A stretch of 32,430 bases of DNA from Apostichopus parvimensis (GCA_000934455.1 KN886299.1:20505-52934); one strand, 5' to 3'. Shown: positions 19,256 to 30,088, counted from the stretch's first letter. Numbers and translations: made by a program. The notes: generated by a model not told the origin, from the sequence alone.

Positions 19256-20178
19256 TATTATTATTATTTTTTTCCCCATCCATTTATTAATATCTTTCGT
19301 TTCAAATGAACAATCAATTTTAAACTTTAATTTCGGATTTTCTTCAAATTATATAAACGATTGCATTTATGACATAACAAAATATATCTTATTCTAATAA
19401 ACAATAAAAGAAAAATTATATTTATTTTATGGTCGAGTTGAATCGTTACCAGTGACTCTCCCAAGTCATTTTCAGTTTGAAATATTCAGTGACTCGAGTC
19501 ACGGCTCCAATAAAAAGTAAAAAACTGGAATCCCTATATGTGTTGAATAAAAATGGAAAATAACTGGCTAATAATTATATGATATTATACGTGGTTTACA
19601 CAGAGATCTATGAATTATACGTTTTTGACCTACGATTTATATATAGTCAATAATTCAAGGCCATCGAAAGGTGAACTGCTAAAAAAAAACGGGTAAGTTT
19701 AGAGCGTACACACATCACTATAAGATAGAGTGTACATAGCTAACTGTACGCAGAATAAGTTAAAGAGTGTACACATACCACAGTGACTATAGATACAACT
19801 ATAGTGTCTCTAGTCAGCCGATTGTGTGGGAGGTATTATAGTGGTCTTAGGGTAACAATTGGATATTGATCAGGGCCTTAATTCTATGTCAGCTACGATC
19901 AATAGCATCTCACAATGGGAGATTCAGATGTACGGTATACACGTTCAAATGCCGGAGAGGTAAACAAGTCCATGTATGCACATAGTACCGGGCATATATA
20001 TAGTGTCTCAGATGACGTAATCATTTTCCCTTCGTCGTATCATGTCGTGTATAGGCTTGCAATTGTTGCCCTTGATTGTCGTAGCATGTTTTCACAACAT
20101 GTCATGATTAGTTTTTTTTACTCTCTTTTTTTTCCCATTTTGGCTGCAGATTGTCTGTTTTTGTTTCCTGAATTGTCT
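19256..20178. other. No gene seen
   Basis: AT-rich sequence after the LINE fragment. A pyrimidine-rich segment at about 20105-20178 may belong to the retroposon whose 3' end follows. No supported reading frame. Confidence 0.3.
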
Positions 20179-20300
20179 GAATGTAAGAGACTGGCTCGGT
20201 CATGCTTGCGGCTTTGATAAGCCAATGAGGCTTCTTAGCGAGTTCTAGCTGCTTACAGGAGGATCTAAAAATACATACATACATACATACACGCATACAT
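20179..20300 (+). mobile_element. SINE 3' end with (ATAC)n tail
   Basis: It matches the 3' half of the SINE at 7129-7243: GAGACTGGCT, GCTTGCGGCTTTGATAAGCC, AGCGAGT, CAGGAGGATC, then ATACATACATACATAC. No tRNA-like head is seen upstream, so it is either 5'-truncated or the partner LINE whose 3' end the SINE borrowed. Confidence 0.75.
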
Positions 20301-21143
20301 GTTACATAGCATGGATCAAAGAACGATTTCTGTGGAAAAAATAAGCAAGATTTAGGAAGAATTAAAGCATATTAGAAATGTTTTAGTTAAATGTGGATAT
20401 TATATATATTACAGTATTATTATCTTTACGTTTATATGAGAGCTTAGCAAAAACAAATTTCACCCCATTAAAACGGATCTCCGGAGTAATATAGGTCAAA
20501 AAGAAAAGGAACAAAAAAACGTTTGGGCTTTGATTATTCCAAACTAATTCCATTGTGCATGGTCAGGGAGGGGATTATGTATGTTTTGTCTAGTTTTATA
20601 CGACTGGCGTGTATAGGTTAAACGATGATCGTTGAACTACTCTGTAGTACAGAAACCTACTATGTATTTATGATGCAGAGAGACTTTTTGTCTGCTATAC
20701 AAAGTAACACAAAGGACAGGGTAACCGATTTATACAGCTTAATCGATAAACCCGTTGCATTTCAGTAACTCACAGAGTAACACGGTTATAGTCACATACA
20801 TGTAGTTGTGAAGGACATGCAGTTTGTCAATAGTAGTAAGCTGTAGGGAAGGCTCATGCAACGCCAGAATGACTCAGAATCTGAAACATTGTTAAGGAAA
20901 CATAGGTACTTTAAAACCATGTGTTGTTATGCGACTAATGACGTGATCCTGCAATATTGTTAAGGAAACATACGTACTTTACAACCATATATATGTTGTT
21001 ATGCGACTTTGTGTAAGTAATTCCAATCTTTCTTTTTTTATTTCGTCTAGACTTGCTTATCTTACGAATAGGGTCAGATAATGCATTTAAAGATGTTTCC
21101 AAAAGAAAAATGCACTGATTGTCATAAACAAATAACAGTAGTT
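20301..21143. other. No gene seen; one local duplication
   Basis: AT-rich sequence with no coding signal. The only structure is the duplication at 20886-21008. Confidence 0.3.
20886..21008. repeat. Two direct copies of a 50-bp segment
   Basis: ATTGTTAAGGAAACATA then GTACTTTA and TGTTGTTATGCGACT occur at 20886-20936 and again at 20954-21008, with a few changes. The 17-base spacer includes TGACGTGATCC. Confidence 0.85.
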
Positions 21144-21207
21144 ATCACGATTCCCCTCGAAGAGGAACATAATACTACACATGATCTTAGCCAAAAGGCC
21201 GAGAAGC
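21144..21207 (-). ncRNA. U2 snRNA-like 5' domain, copy 1
   Basis: Read from 21207 downward: GCTTCTCGGCCTTTTGGC then TAAGATCATGTGTAGTAT. This matches the first 40 or so bases of U2 snRNA, including stem I and the GUAGUA branch-point-pairing element, with one change (CAUGUG for CAAGUG). A hairpin follows (CCTCT, loop TCG, AGGGG), resembling U2 stem IIb, with stem IIa apparently missing. The Sm site and the 3' half of U2 are not recognisable. It is likely a U2-derived pseudogene or snRNA-headed SINE; a diverged functional variant is less likely. Confidence 0.6.
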
Positions 21208-23125
21208 GCAACTTACAAAATTAATTCCTATATATGGATATTCGCGAGCAAAAAGGTTTAATAATCGGGGTATAATTAGCACTGTTGTGAGCTTATAACC
21301 ATTCATAGCCCGGAACATTAGTCTATGTGGTACGCATGCGTACATGTTTTCATGGACTGAACGATGTACTGTTTGCCAGAACAAGTAACTAAGCAAGTAC
21401 ATACTTGTAGTAATAACAGTTAGGCTACCGTATAGGATGATAACTTCTGCTTCAGGATAATTGCATTTTATTTTGTTTTGGACGGATCTGTTGTTATAAT
21501 GTAAGTATGAAATATTTGTAAAGCAATGTTGCAATGCGTAGTGTAGTTTTCTTCATACCGTTCGGCACTTAATTCCAGTCATAATTGAAATGCAAATTTC
21601 ACAGTTAAGGGTAACCCTAACTCTCACTGCCTACACGAGTCTGTCATACAGTGTATATAAACATACCAGTACATCTAGGTTTGCATGCTTGCCCGCAGCT
21701 GCTTATTAACTTCTGCTTGGCGAAAAACGTCGCCACCGATTCGGACAATCATGAGGGAACCCACAACTAGTGTTGCCGTGGGTTCATTTAAACTATGTCC
21801 GAACCTAGATAACACTGACACGGGGCATTGTTAATTTAGTTTAATTAAGTTAATTAATTAAGTTAAAACTTAAAGTGATCAGTATAGCAGAAGGGTGTCC
21901 CCATTAACAACCGTGTGGAAAACAAGTTAACTATTTAAGACGGAAACCTAAGATCCTATTAAAATTCTTAGCATTCAGGAATGATGCCAATCTATCCATT
22001 CTTTAAATGATAACATTCCCATAATCAATCTACCTAGTAATTGTTCCATTTTAGCCAGGAAGGATTATAATCTCTTGGCTGAAACATAACACGCTGAACG
22101 TATAAATTGTACTCTGTAACATAAAATTGTACTAATTACTTAAACAATTAATGTACGAAAAACAAAGTTTATCAGTGCATTACTTGTCATATACATGATG
22201 GTATGATATAAAATTTAAAAAAATAGTAAGTATTTTATATTGTCTATAATGCATACGGGTTTCTAGTCAAATTCTAAATTCTAGTTTCATCGATTAATAA
22301 ATGTGACATCGCTGACAATACAGTTACCATAGTTACAACATTACCATATATCCTCCGCGTCTTCTGTATCTATAGGAGCCTATAGAGAACCTTCGATAAT
22401 AATGGATGATTTTCCCAAACGGTTTCTGACCGTTTGATTCGGTACATGAAATATTGTCCCCAAAGTATTCTGCTTAACTTTTAAAATTCAGACCTTTTCC
22501 TGAGACGATTTTTTTTTTGTAAAGTTATCAAGTGTTTCTGTGTATATTAGTTTTCCTTTATATTTGAGAAGAAGGCACCAAAAGATTGACCAAACTTTAA
22601 CCTTAACCGCCGCTCTCCCCCCGTCACCTCCCCTCCCCCACCACAACGGCAAAATATAATTACACTTTATTGGTACTTTTTATAACTGAAATGCAAAATT
22701 TGCAGTTAAGGTAACTCTCAGCCTACACTACAATACAGTGTATAACAGTACACATCTAGGCATGTGGTTGAAAAAGTATAGCTCTTGAAATAATCGTTTG
22801 ACATGACTTCAGATATTTTAGACTTCATTCTAAAATCCCTTTACAAAATACATTTCCCCGTTATACACTTTAGTGTACTCTGTTTCATTACATCATGCCT
22901 ATACATGTCATATTTCTAATACATGGATTGGTCAGCAGTATATTTTACGTACGCATAAAACAGCGTTGCATATTGTATGTATGTATACAGCAAAGTTACT
23001 TTTTAAGAAAAAGTCACCCAGGAAAGAACCTGGGCACGAAAACCAAACTACCAAACGACTGATCTGCTCTCAGCCCCAGTCCCCTTGCATCGGGACTGTG
23101 ACTGTGTGATCATCGTCGGGTGTGC
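21208..23125. other. No gene seen; one diverged repeat pair
   Basis: Segments at 21583-21680 and 22682-22760 share TGAAATGCAAA, CAGTTAAGG, CTCTCA, TACAGTGTATA and ACATCTAGG in the same order. The first contains the octamer ATGCAAAT; the second reads ATGCAAAA. TTAATTAAGTTAATTAATTA at about 21841 is a short simple repeat. Nothing coding is supported. Confidence 0.4.
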
Positions 23126-23187
23126 ATCACCATTCCCCTCGAAAGGGACAGATACTACACATGATCTTAGCCAAAAGGCCGAGAAGC
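23126..23187 (-). ncRNA. U2 snRNA-like 5' domain, copy 2
   Basis: Read from 23187 downward it has the same GCTTCTCGGCCTTTTGGC start and GTGTAGTATCTG segment as copy 1, then a hairpin of the same shape (CCCTT, loop TCG, AGGGG). The hairpin differs from copy 1 at two positions that both keep pairing. Homology between the copies stops abruptly at GCTTCTC on the 5' side and at GTGAT after the hairpin. A CRE palindrome TGACGTCA lies about 100 bases upstream (23284-23291). The same alternatives apply as for copy 1. Confidence 0.6.
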
Positions 23188-24794
23188 CAGCAAAGACATA
23201 ACCCTTCCATTGAGATTGCATTGATTTTTCTCCTTCAGTATTTCAGTTGTAACATCTTGCCTATAAGACACGGACGGACCGTGTGACGTCATGTAATGTA
23301 CTCAATTGTCTTTTGTATCGCCAATCAATACAACAAACAATGTCACAATGTCCATTATCACGCTTTCATTCCTTTCATTCAAGTATGAGGCAGAATGTAA
23401 ACAATGGACTGTCTGCCCCAGGTCTATATAAATATACACAATTGTTTCGCAACTAATGAAAGTTTTTATTTGGTTTGTGCGGGGGGGGGGGGGAGATTAG
23501 GGGATGGACATATATAATTTTAACCATGGGTTTAGATTAAGGACTGTGGAGAAAGCTACCTGTTGCCTCGGTAGAGTGTCAAATGGGGGGAGGGGGGGGG
23601 AGTGAAGGAAGGGAATTTTAGTTCTAATGAAAATTCATTATAAGGGTTGAAAATTACATTGCGTCAAAAAGGAATAGCTCACGAAATAAACGACTATAGG
23701 AAACTCAGAACATGTTTATCATAATCTATGCCAATGGCTGATAATTAAAATTATACACTGTCTTTTGTTGGCTTCGGTCATTAAATTAACCCCTAGTATG
23801 CCTAATCTATGTTGCCATACCATTAATCGATCATAGTTAATATTGTTCACAATGTTATGCTTTCATTATATTACGATATAATTATATTACGATATGACAT
23901 GATGCCATTAACACCGTACTGTACTATAAATGCAAATCACGTGAATTAATGATGGAAAAAAAAGAAGAAAAACAAGAAGGAAGGGAATATAGTGGGGAAG
24001 TGTATTAGGGAATGGGGGGTGGGGGATATATGAAGGAATGGGCCGTGGTGTGACCATACTCAGAGATGTCCCATAATATTCAGACAAGCTCTGGCTTCAA
24101 AGTGACTGTTTTATCTTGTTCAATGAAATACGCGTTTAGGTTTATCTGCAACATGTTTTAGATACCGACTGAGGTAATTGTATTCCCAAATGCTATTGTT
24201 TATCGAAGCCCTCAGCATAGGAATTGTAGATTTTGTACCGTGGTTTTACGCCGACTTATGTTGTTTGCGTATACTGTATGAATATAACAGTAATGCTGGC
24301 ATGCTCCAATAACATTAATACACGCTCAGTATGAACGTATTCGCACACTTGAACAGATATACAAAACTGCAGTTAATTTGACTATTTCATTTAGTGGTAT
24401 TTTTTACCGCTCTTCATTTCCCCTTATAACCTGTGCTTCAATACGCTGTGATGTGTACTTTTATGTAACTATAATACGGTTTCGTCTCAACCATTTAATA
24501 ATAACTTTGACTGATATTTCAGTTTGTACGTTGTTTCCAACTAATCTATAAATAGCTATTGTGCATTTTTCCATAAATCACTCAAATATATGATTGGGGA
24601 ACCATCGCATGTGCTGAATTTGAGTAGTAACTTAGTATATATTGTAAGCATGCAGTTGATATAAATATGAAGCTTTACCGTATAAATCAGTTCGCAGGTT
24701 AATTTACTCAAAGAAAAATTTGTTTGCAGTCTTACCATTACGTTACTGAATGCCTGCATATAGCATATAATACGTAGTAACATTAGCCATATGT
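23188..24794. other. No gene seen; G-runs
   Basis: AT-rich sequence with G-runs at about 23480-23493, 23585-23601 and 24012-24025 that could form G-quadruplexes on the plus strand. A CRE-like TGACGTCA lies at 23284-23291. The open frames are short and unsupported. Confidence 0.3.
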
Positions 24795-25195
24795 TATAGT
24801 ATCGGCCGAGTTGGGTTAAAAGGCATTGAAGACTCGCCCCAAACCGCGTGCGGCCATCTGAAAAAGTTAACTTTCTGTTGCTTGCAAGTAACGTTTTGTT
24901 CGTGTCGCTAAAAAATGCAGACAGTAGTGAAACGTGATACCTTGTTATCTTTTATCTAGACCTGAGATGTCCATCGCTCTATCGTTTGTACACTGTGCTG
25001 TGGGTATTGACCGCAGCTGTATGTACTGACTGTACACTATTGTCTAATTACCGACGGTAGCAAGCTGTGTGTGTATTTTCTGGGATCGATGGTGTCTAAC
25101 ACTTCTGTTACACCTCATTCGAAACTAGGTCAGATTACCGGCATTAGCCGTTTCTTTTTGCGCGAGTCTTCACAACCTTTAAGTTTGAATACGTA
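24795..25195. other. GC-richer segment, possible repeat or promoter region
   Basis: Starting near GTTGGGTTAAAAGGC, this about 400-bp stretch differs from its neighbours: it is CpG-containing (CCGCGTGCGGCC), has no homopolymer runs, and no long open frame. It lies about 0.8 kb upstream of the acceptor for the intact fucosyltransferase. From memory it resembles sequence repeated in sea cucumber transcripts, but I cannot confirm that. It could be a SINE, an upstream exon or a promoter. Confidence 0.35.
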
Positions 25196-25539
25196 ATGAA
25201 CTGGTACCCGGGGGAACCGACCGAGCCACGGAATCGAGTACCCGGCAATGGGCTCATTTGGTTCACATTCGTATTTATGTTTCAACCCTGCCACAATTTA
25301 TTACCACACTCTCCGATTTGTTTGTTCCTCGTAGTCATTGTAACTACACCAGAGATAGTTATGATTACACCTATACCTTTCTGTAGACTCGCAATTAGCC
25401 AGGGTTACATAAGATATGCTGGAATGTTCTCCCAGACTCGATCAAATATTCTTCTTCCCTACGAAGCTATGTAAGAAAATGCAAAATCCTACTTTATTAT
25501 CTGATTATATTTAATTTTACATTTTGATATTGTTATCTA

Positions 25540-25784
25540 GCCATGCGTTGCCCTTTTCTTTCTGTTTATTGTTTTGTCCTTTATTCTGTTTAACCGTATT
25601 GTTCTTTTCCATTCCTTAGCATGTTTCCTTTCTTCTCTGTAAAATGGGATTAACATCCCACATGCTTTTAGTAACTCCCTTGTGTAATCCCCTCAACCAT
25701 TTATCATGTTTCTGAATACATCACTGTAAATTCTTTGAACGTTTTTGGTTGAAAATTTAAATACAGTTGAATTGAATTGAATTA
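25540..25784 (+). mobile_element. Retroposon 3' end with TTGAATTGAA tail
   Basis: A pyrimidine-rich plus strand ends in TTTAAATACAGTTGAATTG followed by two more ATTGA units, a tail style of CR1/RTE-like LINEs and their SINEs. The left boundary is uncertain. It lies in the probable intron before the intact fucosyltransferase. The tail differs from the GCGCTATAT family elsewhere in the window. Confidence 0.45.
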
Positions 25785-25905
25785 GGAAAATTGTAACCAG
25801 ATACGTGTTTTATAAATGTCTTAGATTGAATATCATATGGGGAACCTGGACTTTTTCCATTCACGGGCTTATACTATTTCTTATTTTATTTATATTCTTG
25901 ATTGC

Positions 25906-25907
25906 AG
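25906..25907 (+). other. Candidate 3' splice site before the intact fucosyltransferase
   Basis: A T-rich tract (TTATTTTATTTATATTCTTG) ends in ATTGCAG, about 90 bases before the ATG. The broken paralog has an acceptor in the matching place. This supports one coding exon preceded by an untranslated exon. Confidence 0.5.
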
Positions 25908-25999
25908 ATCTCGAAAACCGTTGAAGCGAAGCAAGTGTATAGGGATATTTTCATTACATTTTAAAACTACGTGACTGTGGGAGGAATTATCTGTGCAAT

Positions 26000-27334
26000 A
26001 TGTCAGGTGAAAACAGAAGGAAGCGATTTGTCTACATGTTAGTGATATGTGTAGTATTTACAGTGGTATGGTTACACGGTACATCCACGCACGAGTTTGT
26101 ATTTCCAGATAAATTCATTACTTTCAAAGAACAGAATGATCGGAAGATATCCGTCGTTAAATCAGTCGAGAAATCGGTCGTAGATATTCACTTTCCCAAG
26201 AAGGCGAAATATGATTTTGTTGCTTTCAAGAAAAAACCCGGATGGCATTTCGTCGACTTTCCTTGTCATTATAAATGTAAGAAAAACGGAGCTCCGGTCA
26301 CTGTCCGTTTCACTACGAACGCTTCCGATGTAGCTGGGGCCGACGCGGTGTTTTTTACTACTGGACCAATGGCACTTGAAGAATGGGAAGCCTTACGCAG
26401 CTATCGTAGTCCTGGACAAATATGGATATTTGCAACACAGGAGCCTGCTGCTATAGTACCAGACTTTTTGCCGCCAAAAGTCTACAGATACAATACTTAT
26501 AATTGGTCTTTCACCTTCCATTCAACGTCTGATATACACGGTGCTTATGGTTGGTACACTCCCTACGATAAACTACCGTCGGGTACCAAAAGAAACTGGT
26601 ATAAAAAGAAACCCAAGTTTGTCTCATGGGTATCGTCAAGGCACTGTGGAGGATTAGGCTGGGACAGAACCAAATTTGTTAAAGATCTTGGAGAATTTAT
26701 TCCTATTGACATGTATGGAGCGTGTGGGAACTTAACTCTGCGGAGGAATACAGAAATTGCCAAAGGTATCTTTAAGGGATACAAATTTCATGTGAGTTTA
26801 GAAAATAGCTGTTGTAGCGAGTATTTGTCAGAAAAGGTATGGAATGCTCTACAGAACTGGGAGTCTGTTCCTATAGTACTAGGTGGAACCAGGGAGGAAT
26901 ATAGTAGATTAATGCCACCTCATTCTTATATACACGCAGACGACTTTGATTCCATTGAAGACCTTGGTAGATATATTAATAAAGTAGGCAGCAACGAAAC
27001 TTTATATAACGCGTATTTTGATTGGAGGAAAAAAGGAAAAGTACAACAGCAGGGGTTCAAATATCGATTTCCAGTCTTTCAAGAAGGAGTTTGCAAAATT
27101 GTTCAATATTTCGAAAAAATGGCAAAACATCCTATGCTTAAATCTTTTGATCCATACGGGGCCAATTGGTTTGGGAGTTGCTACCGCTGTGGAACCCACA
27201 ACTGGATTCAAGAATATAATATTTGGTGGCGACGTACCATGTTTAGTAAATTGTGGGAAGACAACAGAACACTTATTTGGCTTGATGGAGATAAGACAGA
27301 CCATGACCGAAATACAAACCTCACGACACTGTAG
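26000..27334 (+). CDS. Alpha-1,3-fucosyltransferase (GT10 family), intact, single coding exon
   Basis: 444 residues, a little longer than most vertebrate alpha-1,3-fucosyltransferases. It should transfer fucose from GDP-fucose to an acceptor glycan in the Golgi lumen. The layout is type II: a basic tail (residues 1-9, NRRKR), a membrane anchor (10-26, FVYMLVICVVFTVVWLH), a stem to about 70, then the catalytic domain. Family motifs visible: DAVFFTTGPM (115-124), YRSPGQIWIF with QEPAA (135-151), YNTYNWSFTF with SDIHGAYGW (164-185), and the donor-binding block YKFHVSLENS, EYLSEKVWNAL and VPIVLGG (261-296). This is followed by PPHSYIHADDF (306-316) and a C-terminal CYRC pair (394-397). There are six N-glycosylation sequons (N107, N168, N244, N332, N422, N440). 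The ATG is chosen because it follows the acceptor at 25907 and gives the basic-then-hydrophobic start; a purine lies at -3. A broken paralog lies 17.8 kb upstream in the same orientation. The acceptor sugar cannot be read from sequence; fucosylated glycoproteins or, if a sea cucumber, fucosylated polysaccharides are possibilities. Confidence 0.96.
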   Translation: MSGENRRKRFVYMLVICVVFTVVWLHGTSTHEFVFPDKFITFKEQNDRKISVVKSVEKSVVDIHFPKKAKYDFVAFKKKPGWHFVDFPCHYKCKKNGAPVTVRFTTNASDVAGADAVFFTTGPMALEEWEALRSYRSPGQIWIFATQEPAAIVPDFLPPKVYRYNTYNWSFTFHSTSDIHGAYGWYTPYDKLPSGTKRNWYKKKPKFVSWVSSRHCGGLGWDRTKFVKDLGEFIPIDMYGACGNLTLRRNTEIAKGIFKGYKFHVSLENSCCSEYLSEKVWNALQNWESVPIVLGGTREEYSRLMPPHSYIHADDFDSIEDLGRYINKVGSNETLYNAYFDWRKKGKVQQQGFKYRFPVFQEGVCKIVQYFEKMAKHPMLKSFDPYGANWFGSCYRCGTHNWIQEYNIWWRRTMFSKLWEDNRTLIWLDGDKTDHDRNTNLTTL

Positions 27335-28597
27335 TTCAAAATGTAACGTTTATACTTTCATATTTTTACATGATCAGCAAAATGAAATTGATAATTAACC
27401 ATTGTAAATATAAAATCCTTTGATGACGATAGTTGACTATCTCCTTTTCCGGATTGTAAAGTTGTTTTTTAAATAGTCTGAATGCTGGCAAGCTACTTCA
27501 CTATTTGCCTGGCAGGATACATAGAACGTTCTTACATTGATTGAAAAGCATATTGATAGACAATATGTAAGATAAATTAACTGGCAATTACCTTAATGAT
27601 ATGCTGATTTGTCACAGTATTTGGGGTATCAAAGGTAGCTTAGGGTTGGTGGATTGAATGACTGTTGTTTTTAAATTTTGGTTGAAGTTTACTTTTAATT
27701 ATTCAGCTAGCTTCACGCCGTCGTCAGCATCTTTTCTGAACTCAGGATAAATAAATATGAATTCTGATTCCGCGCATGAGTTAGCTCCTACAGTAACATA
27801 AGTAAATTTGATGGAAAGGTGTTGCGGTTTGTGGAAGTATATTAGAGCCAATAATTAGATGAATAAACATACGATATTGAGACCAGCTACTCTTTAGAAT
27901 CAATCACCATGTATATATTTGTATGTACAATGTATATATTTAACTTTTTCATCGAGTTTGAAATGTGTTTATATGTAATTTTTATGACCGTGAACATGTT
28001 TCCCAAACATGCATGAATGCCAGACTCCCAAAATTCTACGTGCCAAATTCAGGAAGACAAAATGATTATTGAAATTACAGATATTTATTTCTGGAACTTT
28101 TGATAGAGTGAAATGAGAGAACATATAATTACGAAATACCGACAACTGGAGTTCGTGCAATGGCCTACATTTCCAACTTGTTATCGTTTTTAAAATGAAC
28201 AGTGGCATGGGATTGCTCTGTGCCCAGTGCGGGTGCGGATGGTACATGTTTGATAAATGCATTGGATGGGTAGGGGTAAAGGTGGGCGGTTGGTGGCGTG
28301 AAGGAGGGGCGGGGGGGGGGGGCGTTCGAGGGAAAGGTAGAGAGAAACTTTACCAATATCACCATGGGTGTCTTATGCCGCCATCTCTTTCGACTCATTG
28401 CCATGGAATGCTTAATAAATAACACGGGATGTCATTGTTATTTCGCTTTTGTGTAGGCCATCATTGTAAGGTGTGTCACAAATTGCTTAATAAGGTAGCA
28501 CATTTTTACTTTGGTGTAAGATAATGAAAAACGAAAGAACCAACCTGGAATTGAACTCAGCTAGTCAATGACCTGAGCTGATGGATAGATTCACCCG
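27335..28597. other. 3' flank of the fucosyltransferase
   Basis: No gene is seen. AATAAA occurs at 27750-27755 and 27862-27867, about 420 and 530 bases past the stop, and either could be the polyadenylation signal. A G-rich tract (28258-28335, including a run of about ten G) could form a G-quadruplex. The open frames over it are low-complexity. Confidence 0.4.
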
Positions 28598-28972
28598 ATA
28601 TTCATAGCTAGTACAGTAACAACTGTTCATGTTTCACAACCGTACATCAATAACTACTCATGCGCTGTGTTCGCAACATGGTAACATGTGTTACAGTTGG
28701 CACAGTAATTACTGGAAAGCTGTTACACATTGAACTACGAGTCCGACAGGTGATAATTTGCAGTAATTAAAAACAATAATGATAATAATAAAAAAAATTA
28801 ATTTTTAAACATTTTTAAAATTAAATTTTTAAATTTGCAGTAAGCAAAAACTTGCAGTAATTACTGTGCCATCTGTAACACATGTAACCGTGTTATGAGC
28901 ACAGCGCAGTAGTTACTGATGCACGGTTGTGGAACAGGAACAGTAGTTACTGTACTAGCTATGAGTATTGGC
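28598..28972. mobile_element. Foldback element with about 112-bp inverted arms
   Basis: The left arm (about 28602-28714) and the right arm (about 28851-28968) are reverse complements at roughly 85% identity. Shared pieces include TCATAGCTAGTACAGTAAC, CACAACCGT, CATGTGTTACAG and GGCACAGTAATTACTG. The spacer of about 135 bases is A/T-rich with AATAATGATAATAATA. No clear target duplication is seen, and no coding. It could also produce a long hairpin RNA if transcribed. Confidence 0.85.
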
Positions 28973-29887
28973 TGGATTTCAAGACTGTAGAGCAATACGC
29001 TTCAGCGATAGCAACTATCATTCAGTCCCTGTAGCTTGAACGATGCCATTCTACACGGGATTCAAAACTATTTGATATGAGAAGCTCTTTGTCGTGGCAA
29101 TATTTCTTATACATGTTTTCAAATTTGTATATAATTTCCTGCCAGTCAGTTTAAGGTCCATTTACAAAATGGCTTCTTGTAATGGTTTAAACCAAATACA
29201 AATGATATAATAACATTGTTAATTTTATCGATTTAGTTTTACCTATGTTTTCACGTTAAATACCAAAAATCTTCCTACGGATATGGTTTGCCCTTAAATT
29301 GTTGAGTCCGCAAGGAGGGCATAATTTTATATTAATTATATTGTTTTACTATGTTATTTAATTTGAGTTTCTCTTATCATTATTTTTCTACTTTTAATGG
29401 TGCAATTTGTTGTGTGAAATTTTAATAGCAATCTAGTCTCTTAATATAAGCTGGTGCGGAGGTGACATCTGCCCATGCGTTGTTCCCGTATATGTGACAC
29501 GTGACAGGTCAGTCGTTAACCATTCAGTCCAATGTTATACCATCGCAGTATCGCACAATAGTTCCAGGTATCGTGAGTCAAGGAGGGTGTCTGATTCACC
29601 TAACGTCAGTTTGAGATCTAGTCCCTCCCCTAGTCCCTCCCCTTCCCCTCCACATACTCTTTTCTAAATAAAAAAATGGTATTTAAAAATACTCCTCTAG
29701 AAGCCCCTAAAGTTGGTTCCTCACCTTATAACGAAGTTGTTTCTATTTGGGCGGAAACAACATTCTATGTAGATTTTAAAAAGGAAAAACATGTGATACG
29801 ATCCTTCTTCCCGTAGGTAACCTGTTCGGCTACTGACAACTGTGCATTTGGAACACAATTTATGCTGTCGATTGCGTATAGTATATA
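28973..29887. other. No gene seen
   Basis: AT-rich, with a short CTAGTCCCTCCC duplication at about 29618-29642. No supported reading frame. Confidence 0.3.
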
Positions 29888-30088
29888 ATATTATACAACA
29901 CCTAATTATATTCCGGCCATTTGATTGGTCAATTGCTCGTTGATTGCATGCAAAATCCATGGGTTATACTTTTTTGGTAGCACTTTTTTTCAATGGTAAG
30001 AGAGCAGAGAAACCTGTCTGTTCAAAACAATCTGTTGCATGAGTGCATTTTACATCCAATTATATCCAAATTTGAAGGTGTTGTATAA
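29888..30088. mobile_element. Possible MITE with TTATACAACACCT termini
   Basis: TTATACAACACCT (about 29890-29902) and AGGTGTTGTATAA (about 30076-30088) are perfect 13-base inverted repeats enclosing about 200 bp. No convincing target duplication is visible, and the right end overlaps the base of the hairpin at 30083-30186, so a nested arrangement is possible. Confidence 0.45.

Noticed and set aside
23284-23291. CRE palindrome TGACGTCA as promoter of U2-like copy 2
   Set aside because: It is single, the other U2-like copy has no matching site, and snRNA promoters are not defined by this element.
26563-27304. Minus-strand and frame-shifted open frames over the intact fucosyltransferase
   Set aside because: They are shadows of the real gene; the same shadows appear over the broken copy.
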